From: Haemonchus contortus
Taxonomy: Eukaryota; Nematoda; Chromadorea; Rhabditida; Trichostrongylidae
Reading direction: 5' to 3'
Assembly: GCA_000469685.2 (NCBI GenBank)
Contig: LS997562.1
Location: forward strand, 25,171,254-25,235,253
DNA length: 64,000 nucleotides
Below, piece after piece: positions 10,880 to 24,998 of the stretch. The notes beneath the pieces are model-generated. The model was not told the origin of the DNA. It saw only the letters and a program-made list of their open reading frames with translations, and ran no database searches. Every line of letters begins with the position of its first letter. Position 1 is the first letter of the stretch. The translations under genes were made by a program, and so were the position numbers.

Positions 10880-13800
10880 AAAAAATAGTCTTAATGCAGA
10901 ACAGAACATTCAAAAACTGATCATGTATCATCCAAAAGAGAGTTCATACGAAAATGTACTGGGAACTCAACTTTTGTGCTTTCTTGTGAGCGATAGATTT
11001 ATTTTTTGAAGTGACATGAGCGAAATGTACCACTCACGTCGATGGGCCTCTGCATTCACTATCGTCGAAACTGCACCCAATTAACAATATTTATGATTAC
11101 TAAAAGAAATGAAATGAAATATTTGTGATTACCGCTTCGCCAACCTCACCTCGCCATGTGACTGACATGAACGGTATTGATACATATTGTAAAGACAGTA
11201 GGCTCGGTTAAAGCTCAAAGCCTATTCAACGATTTACTTAATAACGCCTGATCAGCCATGCCAGGTCTGTTAAAGATGGGGTCTGCGATAATTCCATGCA
11301 CATTTATTGGATTCGAATCGGAAGTGTTAATTCAGCTTAGTTCACCGATGGAAAAATAAGGAGAAGTGACGTAGAAGTCCCGAAAATCAAGGCCAACACC
11401 AAACTCGTCATTTCTAAGGCGAAGTTATGTTACGGCGATGTCTTGACAAAATTTTTATAGCTGCAGAGAATTTTGAGGTACCTATTGCCTGTATCGGCTG
11501 GCTGCATTTACGACAAATGTGCTAAATTTTGAACCTATACCGATATCTGCCTTAATACCGCCGAGCGCATTCGCTTTGCAAGAATTTAAGTGGCAGTAAG
11601 AACAGAGACCTGCTTTCAACACTCTTTGCGCTATATCTAGGCTATTCCGAACTCAGTGACGACTATTCAGGTCTCCTCACGAAGAGAACTTGTAAGCATC
11701 CAATGAGCCATGTTTCCTGCCGATAGAAAATTGTTGAAATAATTGTTGTCGTGTACGATGCTTTTACAACCGCTTTGGCTCCGAACGGAGCGAAGAAGCG
11801 ACAACAAGAAAGATGGTAGTCAAGCTGAATTCAACTGGGTGCACCCTGGAAAATTTATTGATAAATTTCACAAAAACAATTTATTGGGGAAGCAAAGTGA
11901 GACGATAGGTTCAAAAGGTTTCCGAGGTGAAGCTAGGTTCTAGCTCTGTATCTGCAAGCACTACGCGGACTCCTGAGAATCTCCAGTAGGGAAAATGATT
12001 GTCTTTTTGATCGCAGAATCACTTCTACATCTCAGGATCAGTCACCTGAATGACAATTCCGCGATGGTCCTAACCACCCACTCTGAGCCTGAGCCTCTGA
12101 GCTGAAGGTATCAAATTTGCCGAAAATAAGGACAACGTTTTGTGTAACTGCAGCCTTTGTATGAAGCTTTCTTACTCAAAGTAATTTATTCGGAAAATAA
12201 TAGGGGACGGAACATTCACCCAGAACTGGATGGATGCGGCAAAATTCGTGGTGAATAAAACGACTCCGGCGCCTATCAGTAGGGCACGGGTTTCAAGTAG
12301 ATTGTATAAGTAGGACCAGCTGATGCTACTTCTCTGCCCCCTTTAGATTTGTGCCCCAATGATAGGGGCCAGAGTCGTTTTAATCACCACGAATTTCGCC
12401 GCACGGTTTGCCGCGTCCATCCAGTTCTGGGTGAATGTACCCATACCCAAAATAATATGATCAGAGACGGTATTACCGCATTCACAGAAAAAGTACGTCA
12501 CCCAAATTCTTGAATTACGCAATGGTCATGATTAGCCCAGTTTTTTACAGCTTTAACTTTATTCTAGGATTTGACGATTTGGGGACAAAAACAAAACAGG
12601 ATGTCTTCTTCTCACTGGTGTTCCACCGGATAATCAAACATTTACAGCGGAACTTCAGCCTTCGATCCTTTTACTCAATCAAGAGTATTAGGCCCTCCTC
12701 GCTGCATCTGTCAACCCACCTTATTACGTCACGCCTAGTGAATGGTGCGATTACAGTGGTGGCAATTAGATTGGTACACCCGATCATTACTTTATTTGCG
12801 ATATGCTGCGTAGATTTCTGGATTAGGGGGATTGATACCACATACTATGTTATAGGATGATTAATTTGAGCTAGTGGGAACTATTTTAAAACAGACATTG
12901 GAAGTGCATCGCTCCTAAGGAAATAGATAGGATCGGACTTAGACTCGCTTAGACTGATGTTGAGACGTACTCAGTGATTTTTGGAGGGTTTTAGTTAGTT
13001 AGAGTTATGGTTAGATTACTACTACGGTGGTCAAAAATGTAAATAAAATAGAATGAAAGAAGTCATGCTCACGCAATCCCGATTGCAATAAAATAGTTTT
13101 GTCAAAAATTTAAATTTTTGAAGATCGTTCACATTCATCACTCCTTGAATATCGTTTTATTACAATAGCCTTTCATGAATGAGGCGCTGTTGCTGATTTT
13201 GCAATTTCCTTGATGTAGGGCTGTGGGAGCAAACACTTGTGGATGAAAGAGGCCGAAAGGGATTAGAACATCAGGAAGAGTCTAGCAACTAGGATGACAG
13301 ATGCACGTATTCATTCATTCAAGGAAGGATGAGCTATTTTTGGAACAATGAGCCTCTGAGCTACCAGTCGCTTTTTGCATTCACCTCGCTCGAGCTCATG
13401 CTGCTGATAAAGATTTTGGGAATCCTGGTCAAGAGGATTACAAATGTGGAATTTGTATAACTCAGAGATTCATCGTCTTTTATATTCTTAGTAGTGCAGA
13501 AAATTGGGTTAGCGAATTTTCCGTTAGTCTGTTTCCTTGCACCTTTAAGATTGTCCTCGGCTGATACATTATTCTAATTGATGATCTTCTTTGCAAGAAT
13601 ATTCATCTCGGTTAAATCGCTGAGTGTCGACATTGCTTTCACCTATTCAGAGATGGTGTGTCATGGAGAATCCTTACAGTGCCTTCCTCACATGCTTCAA
13701 TTTGACGGGTATTTTTCTTTGATCTCCTGAAATGGAAAAAGGGTAGCGTGGTTAAGCTTTTTTTGCGTCATACGTGCCAAAATAGTCTCCTCACAACATA

Positions 13801-16800
13801 CCATCATTATACCGGCATTTTGTGCTTTCGCATTACTTCGATGAGTCTTGTGACAGTGTGATTGGTATCGATTGTACTGAACCCTCACCGGATCTCTGCT
13901 TGCTAGAATTTTTGTCCTTCTTCCAGCATTGTGCCAATCCTGTAAGAGATGGGTCGTGTGAAAGCGCAGACAGATTTTGGATAGTTGCCGGTATCGCATG
14001 AATTCACCTTATTATATGGCAAGAGACGCCTGTTAATTTTCCACGACATGATCACACTGCAATCCGGCAGGTACTGCTCGAAAGCCGGACAGCTGGTGGA
14101 AAGCTCTTTGGGTGTTTTGATTCAATCCGTTCGGTACCAGGCGTCGTGCATGTCTATATCGACCTTATGGTATATCGATTTTTGGAAAGGAGAACTGAAG
14201 GAACGACGTATTCATTCTGTCCAAGACGGTGCATAGGCATGTAGATTCGAGTAGAGTTAGAGATGAACCTCTTGACTGCCTCTCGAATTTCGTCACGATA
14301 GCGGAGGAAAATCACCTCGTTCTAATTATTGAGGTATCTCCGGCAGGCACTGCAGATGTCTTTTACGCTCTCGGCAGCTCCAGGTAGGGCTGCTCATCTT
14401 TCCTCTTACCGATCTTTATTTACTTCTCTGCATAACTACGCAAGCTCAGGCTGTGCTTGGTAGCTCGGCAGTCCCACTCTGGCACATCACTTTGAGAGTC
14501 CCTATAAAGGAGCGTTTCTCGGCAACTTGTAGGCTCTCTGCTTTTCTGGCCCTATCGTGATCAAGTATTTTATTGTGGAACTGTTCGAAAGGTGAATCTC
14601 AGGCACATCGCGAATGGAAACGTTCCTAAGGCTGTGAATTATCATGGATGGCATCTGTCAGTAGACATGATAACCTCGGGCAGTCATCACTCTGCTCATT
14701 CCATTCCGTTCAGTGAGTACCAATGTGAAGCTTTTCATTCCTTTTTCCGATAAACTTTTGGCGTTGCAATGGCCAACTATGATTCTGGAGGAAGCGTAGT
14801 CCTCTTTGTAGAGAATAACTAACTCCACTCAAAACGTCTCTAGCTGCTCAGCTTGATGTTGGTGAGTGAGCAACGACGATTTCAAGAGCCAAAGTTCAGC
14901 CCTATCCCTTCAATCGCAAACTTTCAATTCGGTTTGTCTAGGTTTAGTAAGTACCAATACTCGGGACCAGGAGTGCGTTAGTGAAGACGACGACATTATC
15001 GACGCCTTTGCCTTCGCATGTTTCCATCAGACCTCCAACACACACTTCCGATGCGAGAATTCATGCTTTGGAAACGAAGATCGTCATCTCAGTCCCTTCC
15101 TTTTCAGGCGACCTGCTATGGCTCCGGAATTCTCAGCAGCCTCTTCCAACTCTGTCAATACTGTCCATTTATGTTACTTTTGGCATACCCGCAAACAAAT
15201 TCCCGGGCTCCGTGGTAAGGGCTGGTCAACCTACCAATGTCAGTAGGTACGCTGCTACTTCTCAACGGCGCGCTTGACTATTAACACCATAATTGACATA
15301 GCAGCATGAGAATGGAACGTTTTCGTACGCTTACTAATGAAAATAAAGTCTCTGATAGCTTTTAACAGTTACTGTTGGAGGCACATCGGGCAGAGAACGA
15401 ATAAGCTGGATTGTTGGAATTACGTAAGTCAATACCAAGTCATTACAATTCTTACGACATCTTCATTTGAAACGATCATATTAATAGGGCCACTGTGTTG
15501 CATAGAGAGATGCACTGGTAGAAACAACAGCTCATATGAGCCTGCGACTGAACACGATTGAATAGATCAGGAACGAGGTCGTCAGAGGGTTTATGAAAAC
15601 AACTCCTGTCTAGCCGCAGATGAGATAGAAGCGTCCAACCGTGGTCGTTCGCCAAATCGTGGACTATCAAAGCGGCCCTTGCGATGGCACGGAAACGCAC
15701 CGAAAACACCACAGAATCATACAGTATGTAGAGGAAGCACTGTAGTTAGAGGTGCAATGGAATCGACCACGAACCCCGAAGAGGAATTGTTTAGACGTGA
15801 TGAAGAAGGTCGCCGCCTGAATTAAATAATGGCAAGTGGTGACGTATGTAGAAAGAATTGCATATAAGCTACAGGAACAGCGAAGGTTGCGGTGGCTCGA
15901 AATAAGTTCTATAGAGAAGAAAATGATGAAGAAGAAGGTAGCTGCGAGAAAAAGATGGGCTCAAGATGAACTAATTAGCCGATTATTCCAACAAAGCACC
16001 TAGAGCGTAATAGCTCATAATAGTTGGACGTTGGCAATCCAGCGACGGAATAGGCCATGAAGTCTGTGTTTTCCCAACTTCCCGCATTACATTTCTCACG
16101 CTCACTATCATTTTGCAATTATCTGATCTGGTCGAAGAAGTATGTCATTTGAGAGAGAATTCGGAATTGTCATGAACACTTTGCCTTATCAATGCCTACG
16201 CTCTCATCTCTCCGATTTTGTTAAGAAGAAGTTGTTAAGAAGTAAGTTTCGCTGGTGGTCATCTACATGTTTTACTTTGCTCTAGAACAGGATCTTGGGG
16301 TTGCTTTCTAACTTCAAAGAAAGAAATCTGGATGTATACACGAATAGCTTTCCTTCAGGATTATTTTCCTCGATAGGATTTTCGATTTCCGATTCTAAGC
16401 GTGCGGCAAATCGATTACCCAAAATCGTTCCTAACGCTCGTTTCCCAGCAAAGGTGTGTGGTGCGTTAGGAACGAAATGGTCGCGCCGCGGTGAGAGGGA
16501 CGTCGCGCGCGAAGGATTGTAGCAGGATGCAGCAGTAGGTAAGAGATACAAGAACAAAAGTACTAATAGTAGAATTATGCATAAAATAATGATCGCATAT
16601 CGATGAGCTGTATGAAGAACGCTAGAGTTGTAATAACGGCGAATGAGTGGTCTGCGACAGCCGCGTGCGGCAAATCGATTACCCAAAATCGTTCCTAACG
16701 CCCGTCTCCCGGAAGCCTCGAGTTTGCCATATGTTTCTCCAAAATTGCGGAGTTTCTGAGGGCAGCAACAAACTTCCTCGAAACCTTCTCTTCTTAAAGA

Positions 16801-19800
16801 ATTTCACTTCGTTAAGGCAATTTGGCACTAAATGCGCCTCTTGTTGTCGACTGATTCATACCACTGATTGGGTTCGCCGCGCTCGATCGCTTGTTTTTCA
16901 CTTGGCTTGTTTTGCATGTGCACAGTGCAAAAGGTGAAGTTAACCAGTTGCTACAAAGTCGATTTAGGTGAGAATTTCGATGTTCTATTTCATATTATAG
17001 GCAGTTGAGCACAGGCGAGGAATTTGCACTTCAAGATAATCGCCTCCTTTGCAAACAACATTTCGTTGAACTTGTCGACGGCGATCCAGGTAAGCTGATT
17101 GGATTTCATTAATGGATAAAGAGCAAGGGGTGCTGTTTATCTGGATGGTCAGAGTTTTACGAAAAACACATTGAGTAGGCACGGTAAGGCGGTTCTCAAA
17201 CACCATTTTCTCCTCGCATGATGTGGGTAGAACGATGATGATGTGGCAAATCCGATGTGCGCAAAATCCATAAGTGCGGTTGACAGGCTTTTCAAAAACA
17301 GTTAAAAAAACAAGAAAAACAGATAAATTTTGCAAGAAAATTGAAGCAATGTCTAGAAAAGTACATAATGCAGTGCATTCGCTATACAAACTTCTGGAGA
17401 ACATGACGATGTTTACTCGTTGAAACAGAGTTTCATCGCCTCTTTTTGCAAAATACTGTTTCCCATTGTTATAGGTAGAACGTGAAAAGCTGAGCCAATG
17501 TTTTGATTGTTGTTTGGAGTGTTGAAAGTGACGGCATTCACGTAACGCCTTGTCACTAGGTAGCAGGCATATAGGGTAGTTGTGAGTTTTGAGTAGAAAT
17601 TTGTGCGACCTTTCATTGCTCTCCAGAATGTTTCGATTGCTTGGATATAGGGCGATGACACTCCTGCGTTTCCTTCTTTGCGGGTTGCCAGAAGGAGCTT
17701 TTCTCTATCCCCACAGCGCTTGGCTGACGATGCATTTCCATCCTAGAATACGCTTGTTTCAGTATATCATTTTTAGCTTCTTGCAGTGCTTGCAGCTTCC
17801 GAGGGGAAGACTTTCAGTTAAGATCCACAAATAATTTAGCTGTTTGGGAGGAAACAAATGAGTTTGGTGTGCACACATTTTTCATCATTTTTTACATTTA
17901 ACATTTTTAATATTTTTATGCTAACATTTTTATTGTGACGTTATTGTCTTCATCTTGAGGCTAGGAAGGGTACCCTATCAGCGTGGCGCAACAAAAAGGG
18001 GGTGTGGTGCATTAGAAACGAAATGTTCGCGTCGCGGTGAGAGGGGCCTCGCGCGCGAAGGAATGTAGCAGGATGCAGCAGTAGGTAAGAAATACAAGAA
18101 CAAAAGTACTAATAGTAGAACTGTGCATAAAATAATGATCGCATATCGAATGAGCTGTATGAAGAACGCTAGAGCTGTAATAACGGCGAATGAGTGGTCC
18201 GCGACAGCCGCATGCGGCGAATCGATTACCCAAAATCGTTCCTAACGCCCGTCTCCCAACAAAAGGGCAGTGGTGCACAGGAGTGAAACACGCCCTTGCA
18301 AATCCTACAGTTCGATCTACTTGCTAGTCGTTCTTTCTTACTTGCAATCCAATACATCTTGCAATTCTCTCAATAACGTCGAATGTGTTTCGAGGTGCAG
18401 TGAAAAAGGTGGCAGTAATGTGCAGATAGACCTTCTTGTCACGAGGCAAAAACCTGTTGGAAAACACTTGTCTAAGCTACCATTTTCAGAAGTATTGTTT
18501 AAGTTTAGGGACGAACCACGGAGCACAGGCGGTATTACTCTCGCATTCCATGAAGTGATGTGAAGTTGCTCATACTAGCACTCAAATTCCGATCAATTTC
18601 ATCACAACATGAAATTTTACGAGTTGGTCGACTCAATCTGAGAAACTTGTTCCAACTCCTGACTAAAATTTTGGTCCAAGTCACGAAATTACAAAACACA
18701 GGGCATAATAGGCAGACGAGTAATGGAAAAATTAGGGAAGGCGTAGACCAAGCTACTAGGCCTTACTCGAGAAGAGGGAAGATCTTGAGGAAATCTACTG
18801 TTCGCCTACGGCGACTAGTCTTGAAGGGAGCGCTCTGAGAAGAGCTTCTCCAGAGCACTTAATCTCACTAATCAAGCATATATGCTATAGGTCCAAGACA
18901 GTCATATGCATCGCTTATGGGTACAGGCACGAAAATTCAGTCCGGCACTCTGCTCTTACAGTAATCCGGCACGTGTTAACACGTAAATTTTTACCCGTCA
19001 CATATACGACGCGTCGAAGAGAGGCTCTGGGCAAGGACACGGGTGTTGGTGGGGTAAGCCAGGGGGTTACTGTAAGAGCCGAGTGCCGGACTGAATTTTC
19101 GTTTTAGTCCTATGGGTTAAGAAGGAACAGAGGTCACGGTCGATATACGACAGTTATCAGCTTTGAGCTCGTTCCTTCTAGAGCCATCAATGGGCGCTAT
19201 CACGAAAGGATTCATGGAGGGACTGCTAGGTACCATCCTTCATGTTGAATACATAGCACTGATTGTGGTGAGTAGTTACGGATCTAGGACAAGTTGCAGA
19301 GATAGCAGGGTCAGATGGTGAGGTACGAACTGGGCTCAGGCTGAACGTTACGACGACCAAGTGCATTGTCCCCCGATAGTACCCAGAAACCCAGAAACAA
19401 TCGTAGACTGCCTCGGGAAACTAAGTAAGGAGTACAGAAATTCAAGTACCTGGAAAATTTTCTACCCGCTAACCTTAACATGCATGAGGCTGTTGATCTT
19501 GAAATTCTCCCAGAATAGAACTTTTTTTTGTTTGTGAAGTACATCTGTCATAATCTCTCATAACATAAACGATGATTTTCATTAACATTGGTAACATTTA
19601 TTTGTTTTTTTTTTCTGAAACGCAGGTGCTAGGAGAACTCAGCGCCTCATTTTCATGTTTGAAGCTTCTAACTAAACCTTGTCAGACCAGTGGAACTCAC
19701 TATATCCCGCTGCTTTCACTATGATGCCTTTTCAAACCTACTGAAGAACTTAGTAATGATTCATGCTCAATTACAGGGACTGGTCAGCAAAAGCAAAAAA

Positions 19801-22800
19801 TCAAGCGCGTGCGTACAACGTTTGCTGAAGAACAACTGAGTGTTTTGCAGGTGACGTTTCTTTTCCATTTTCTTAGAGTTGTCTGAGTTTTCTGAAATAA
19901 TGTTTCCTGAAATTATCAACATGCACCATTAGAATTTGTTCTCTGTCTCTGGCAGCTCAAGCTATAGTCGTTGTGTAAAAATAGGGGATCGAAAGTCTTC
20001 GGAAAGAAAATCACGCTACAAGCTGATAAGATGAAGGCGGTTCACGTATTTTCGAGGATGCTGCTGTTTTCTTTGAAAGTTAGCACCGTTTTCGCAGTTT
20101 TCAAAGTTTTAACCAAGAATGGACAGCATTGTGGTTAAACAAGGATGAACAGCGTTGTAGCCTTCGTGATGAGGAATCGATGGTGCACTGTAATGCCTGA
20201 AAAGTTGAGAATTCTATGCGCAGATCTCCACGGCTTCCAATGAAGGGTTCATCTGAGTTTACTCGCTGCGTGATTTTCTGATGTTTTGCATTGGGTAGTA
20301 GCCTTATTTACCAATCTCGCGAAGTCGTTATAGTTTTGTTTGATTGCAGTAGTCGCCTGGACGCCTAATCCGGAGCATGTGAAGCACTGATTGCAATTGA
20401 TGCTGTTTAACAATTTAATCCACAAAAAAAAAACAAACAAAGAGAAGTAGAGTATGAAAAGTTTGGAACATCAGAGGATAACTCTCTCCCGTATCACGAG
20501 AGTAACATTTTTTCTTGCTGGAACTTTGACCACATTGACAGGGAAATCACCAACTTATAACACTCCCGTACCTTTGCAACCTTGCAAGGGTCCGCTCAGA
20601 GCTTATCTCCTTGGATATAAAGCCCAAAGTTGGCAAGAATGTTAGAATTGATGTCTAGCCTGGGCCCTTTCTCCAAGCGCTTAAGTGGAGCAATAGTCTA
20701 ACAAGGGAAGGATACCTGGTTGTCGTATCCATTCAAGATTTGATGGATACCCTCGTAGGTGGTATCGAACGCTGATCTCAATTCTTTGTTCCAAATCTGC
20801 TAAACGATTCCGGGAATATGGTTACGGGACCGATGCATCCTTGTGTTACACCACAGAAACGAACGGATCACCGAGCCGAACAAAGCTGTAGCTGTGCAGT
20901 GATGGCGCAGCTGAGAGGACTTTGGACTGGTATGCATGACATCAACGTTTGATTCCTTGATGCATGTGCTTGTTTTGCTTTTCCATATAATGGGTCTTAA
21001 ATGCTTGTAAAACATTTTCCGGCTTAATGTTGAGCGTCTACGGAGCTCCCTCACAATTTAGGATTCCGGGGAATAGTAATTCGATAAGAAATTTCTATCA
21101 CTACTGAACGATTATACATGGACGCCTCCCTAACCCGGACAGTCATGGCAGTGTTTCGAAATCTCCAGCTAATCCATGCACCACTTACAGTAAACATCAG
21201 TCGAATGACTCATCCGACCACAGTCCTGTCTGGGAGGGTTACGACCCATTCATTCTTAATGCTGTCCGCGCTTCCGAAGCGGTGGTACAAGTTAACTGGC
21301 ATTGTTGAAGAAATACTGAAGTACAATAGTTTATCGCTTCGTGTGCACACAGGATTACCCGCTGATTCTGTTCTTGAGGTGAGCACCCTTTCAAGAGGCC
21401 CTTTCATGAGGTAAACGTGGTGGTGCGGTGAAGCATAATACCACGGCTGCACTGAAAGCCCTGAATTCACCAACGACTTGTTTTGAAGTTGACCACTGCG
21501 GACCTTCACTGATGATTTGGAAGGTGGGATCCAGTGGAAATGGCTGTCGTGTAAGGGGACTCTTGTATAAATTTTATGATAACTTATCCTTCTAACTTGT
21601 ACGCTAATCTCCATAGGTAGCCAGATCGGTCCGCTTGTTTTGCACCTGATAGATGCGACCCCATAACACATCGTAAGTTGTCAATAATAGACTAATTATG
21701 AGGCTCGCACTTTTTGATATTAAAGACAGTACTCTGTCGTGATGATACAAAACGTGTTTTTCATGTTCAAGAAACTCTTCTTTTGAAACTCAGAGTATAG
21801 GAGGCTACGAACTCTTCTACCAGCGCCGCAAAATTGGAGCTCATGGGTCAGATCACAAACTTGATGCCTAAGTTTCACTCAAAGGTACGAGGTTCCTCCG
21901 CGAAGTTACGGATCCATCGTCGCTGTCTTCATCAGGCGATCGCAGAGGATCATTGTGATCTCATTCCACGGACTCGACCTCCTCGCAAAGATAACGGGCT
22001 TGTTTTCATGGCATAGAGAAGTACGGTTCGGAAGCTCTTCACTACCGCTTTTGCCTAGATGGTGCCCACGTTATGGTTTGCTACAAAAACGAAAGTCTTC
22101 CATCAGCAATAATGACACCACACTCGGTCAGAAGATTCACTGGTAACATATCGAAGGGCGTTCGATCCGATGAATCATTTGTAACCTTTTTCCTTGAAAT
22201 TTCTTGAGCCCAATTTGAGCAAACGTTTAGAATTCTTCTTTTGCTCGAATGTAGCTCCACCTTCACTCGGCCGAGTGTTCCTAAATCAAGAGGAAGCCTT
22301 GTAGATGCCCAACATTGAGCCCAAAGACGTTTTGGAAGCGTGTAGGACCCATTTCATGAGAAAGCAAAACGATCACATGCATGAAGGAGTCAATCGTTGA
22401 TGTCACGCCTACCATCCTATCAGCTGCGCCACCGTTGCACAGCAGTTTTTATTTATTTTTCGGGGCACAAACTCGAAGTAGTTTAGTAGGGTCAGATCCT
22501 ATCCTCTCTACTTCATCTTTGGGCCACAATGATAAGCGCTTAAGTCGTTCAGATCGTTACGTACTCCGCCGCGCGATTAGCCGCACGTATCCTCGGATGC
22601 CCGAGGTGACACGCACCCCTCCTCATTCACATCCGATTCATGTTGTTAGTCATTCGTATGAATTGATGTCAATGGTCTATTGCGTGCTAATGAAGACAAC
22701 TACACTCGCTACTCGTCTGCTCTTTCACGTTTCGAGAAATTATTTCCTCCAGTTTCAGAAGCGGTGTGCAGCGGGCGACGCCTGCTCACCTGTTCGATAA

Positions 22801-24963
22801 CATCGTTTCTGACTTCCTAGCCTGCATCATCAGATCTTCTAAACATATGGATGCAAACGCTCACACTTTGGAAGCACGGGCAATTCGATCCCAGTCCTTC
22901 TCTGCATAGGCTGCCTGTAGGACTCTAAGCTTTTAGTAGCTACCAATCGCACCAGGGTGACGGTACTTCCCACCTTATCTCCACGGCAAGCGGTTGTGAT
23001 GTCGTGGCTACTACGCTATCCCTTCATTCAAAATTCAAAAAAAAGAATAAAACTTTCCCTTCTTAGCGTGCCACTGCTCGCGATCGCGTAAAACGAGCGC
23101 GACGCGAATTTCGGAGAGTAGCTGCCCCAACCAGCTCACCGCAGACGGTGTCCACACTTGGCATACATGGTTATCCTATGAGTACACAGTTTTTCGACTA
23201 TCGAGTCCATCAATCACAATCGAACGCAACTCAAAAGTCAATCAACTAAGGTATAGAAAATCACTTCTGGTTTCGTATAACAGCTCCTGCTGTTCTAGTT
23301 GGTGCGGCTGCTGGGCGAAGTAAGTGAAAATGCTTGGCAGATACATTGGATTTCGGCGCTAACGTTCATTTGTCCTCCTCTAATGCAGAGGAGTAATCAC
23401 GATAGCCAACTTCTGTTACCAACTTATTGAATAAACACCGCACTACGTTTTTGGACGAATACTTCTTGTGCAGACGGATCAGTAGATGTAGCGTTCACGA
23501 CATGATGGACCCTGTGCCTCTTGAGAGATGCTCAATTGGGGGTTGCAAAGGGGTTTCTGGTGTCAAATATATCCACGAATCGTTTATTTTTATAGTCAAC
23601 TGATCCGATCTTCGAACATCAGACTCGGTAGCAAAATCTGAGACCCAACAAGGGAATTCAAACCATTTTATGAGTGAAACCAGGCTGTTTCTGTAAATTT
23701 GCAATCTTATGAAATTTAGAAAATTGGAAAATTTTCAGGGATGAAAAAACCAAGAAGAACAGTGTGCCGTGCTCTTAGTTCAATAGGTGCATAATAACCA
23801 ATCATCATTTCTACAAAATTATCTCCTAATTAAGATGCACTTATCCAGTGACTCACTGTAAAGAGTGAGGATGCTACTGAATCGAGCTCCTTTCACTTCG
23901 AATTGCATCCACCCCTTTTAGCAAATGGTCACAAACTTTCTCCTCAATGCAGCCTAAATTTTTGTGTTCCCGAAACGTCTCTGAGAACCTTCTGAATTTG
24001 TTGAAGGCTGGCCTGGACGTGATAGAATGCATTAGGAGAATGCGATCGGTGGGGTCTTATTTTACTAGCGCCTATTTCACTGAGTGGCTTGTAAGAAAGC
24101 TTGGAGGTCAGCAACAAAAAAAAACAGAATACAAATATACATACAAAGAAGGAGCCGAGGAGGAAGGAAATGTGAATGGGGCTACACTTCTTTCTCAGAC
24201 GGAGCAGAAATTTTTCGAAATTACTGAAAAGGTTTAAAAACTCACGACTGTTTGCAAGTATTCCAGAACAGGTGCTCCCCGACATAACTGAGCCCTTATA
24301 TTTTTTGACATTGCAGTTAACTCTAGCGACTGCTGTCCTACTTATCCATGCCTGACTCGGGAGCTATTATTCAAAATCGATCCTTAGTTGCGCTTTATCC
24401 TAAGCATATTTTCGCTTGTAGTAATTCCTATCTTTTCAGATTGTATCTTTGTGAGACTGTTCTAGGTCGTGTTGTATTCCTTTCTTTACTTTGCTACTTT
24501 CTATTTGAAGTCTCCCTCTACGGAGCGAGAAGTCAGTCGAGTGATGTAGGTTTTCGTTGATGCTGGGGCCTTCATCCATGTGTTTCAGCTATTTGAGGAG
24601 CCTGTGAGACGATGAATGCTCCCGCTCAAGGTCCTTTGGGCTGCTCGCCTTTGTTCCCTGATGCGTTTTCTACAGGGCTGAGATGTCAGCAAGCCCCATG
24701 GCGGAGCAACATACTTCCACACATGAGGAAGGTCCCAGTGTGATGCAGATGATGTTATTCATGCGGTCTTCTTCCTCTGTTCTCTTAGTTTTGACAGAGA
24801 GATGTTTCGTCCTGGCCTCCCGTCCTGTTCTTGGCCGCATTCTTTGCCTTGAGTCTCTCTCTTTTTTCCTCCATATGAGCTTTTTCTTCTCCTTATTTGT
24901 TCGTAGGAACTGTTCAGAGTTCATGCTTTTATTTTGTGTGGCACACCCTTGGGTGAATTCGAA

Positions 24964-24998
<35 letters not shown>

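Noticed and set aside
12110..12175. Cys-rich frame (CNCSLC) in intron 3 as a LIM exon
   Set aside because: It lacks the Trp-His and following Cys, and ends in a stop after a few codons.
21210..21671. 153-codon - strand ORF in lim-4 intron 6 as an intronic gene
   Set aside because: It has no recognisable domain, no splice or promoter context, and a composition like the neighbouring non-coding sequence.
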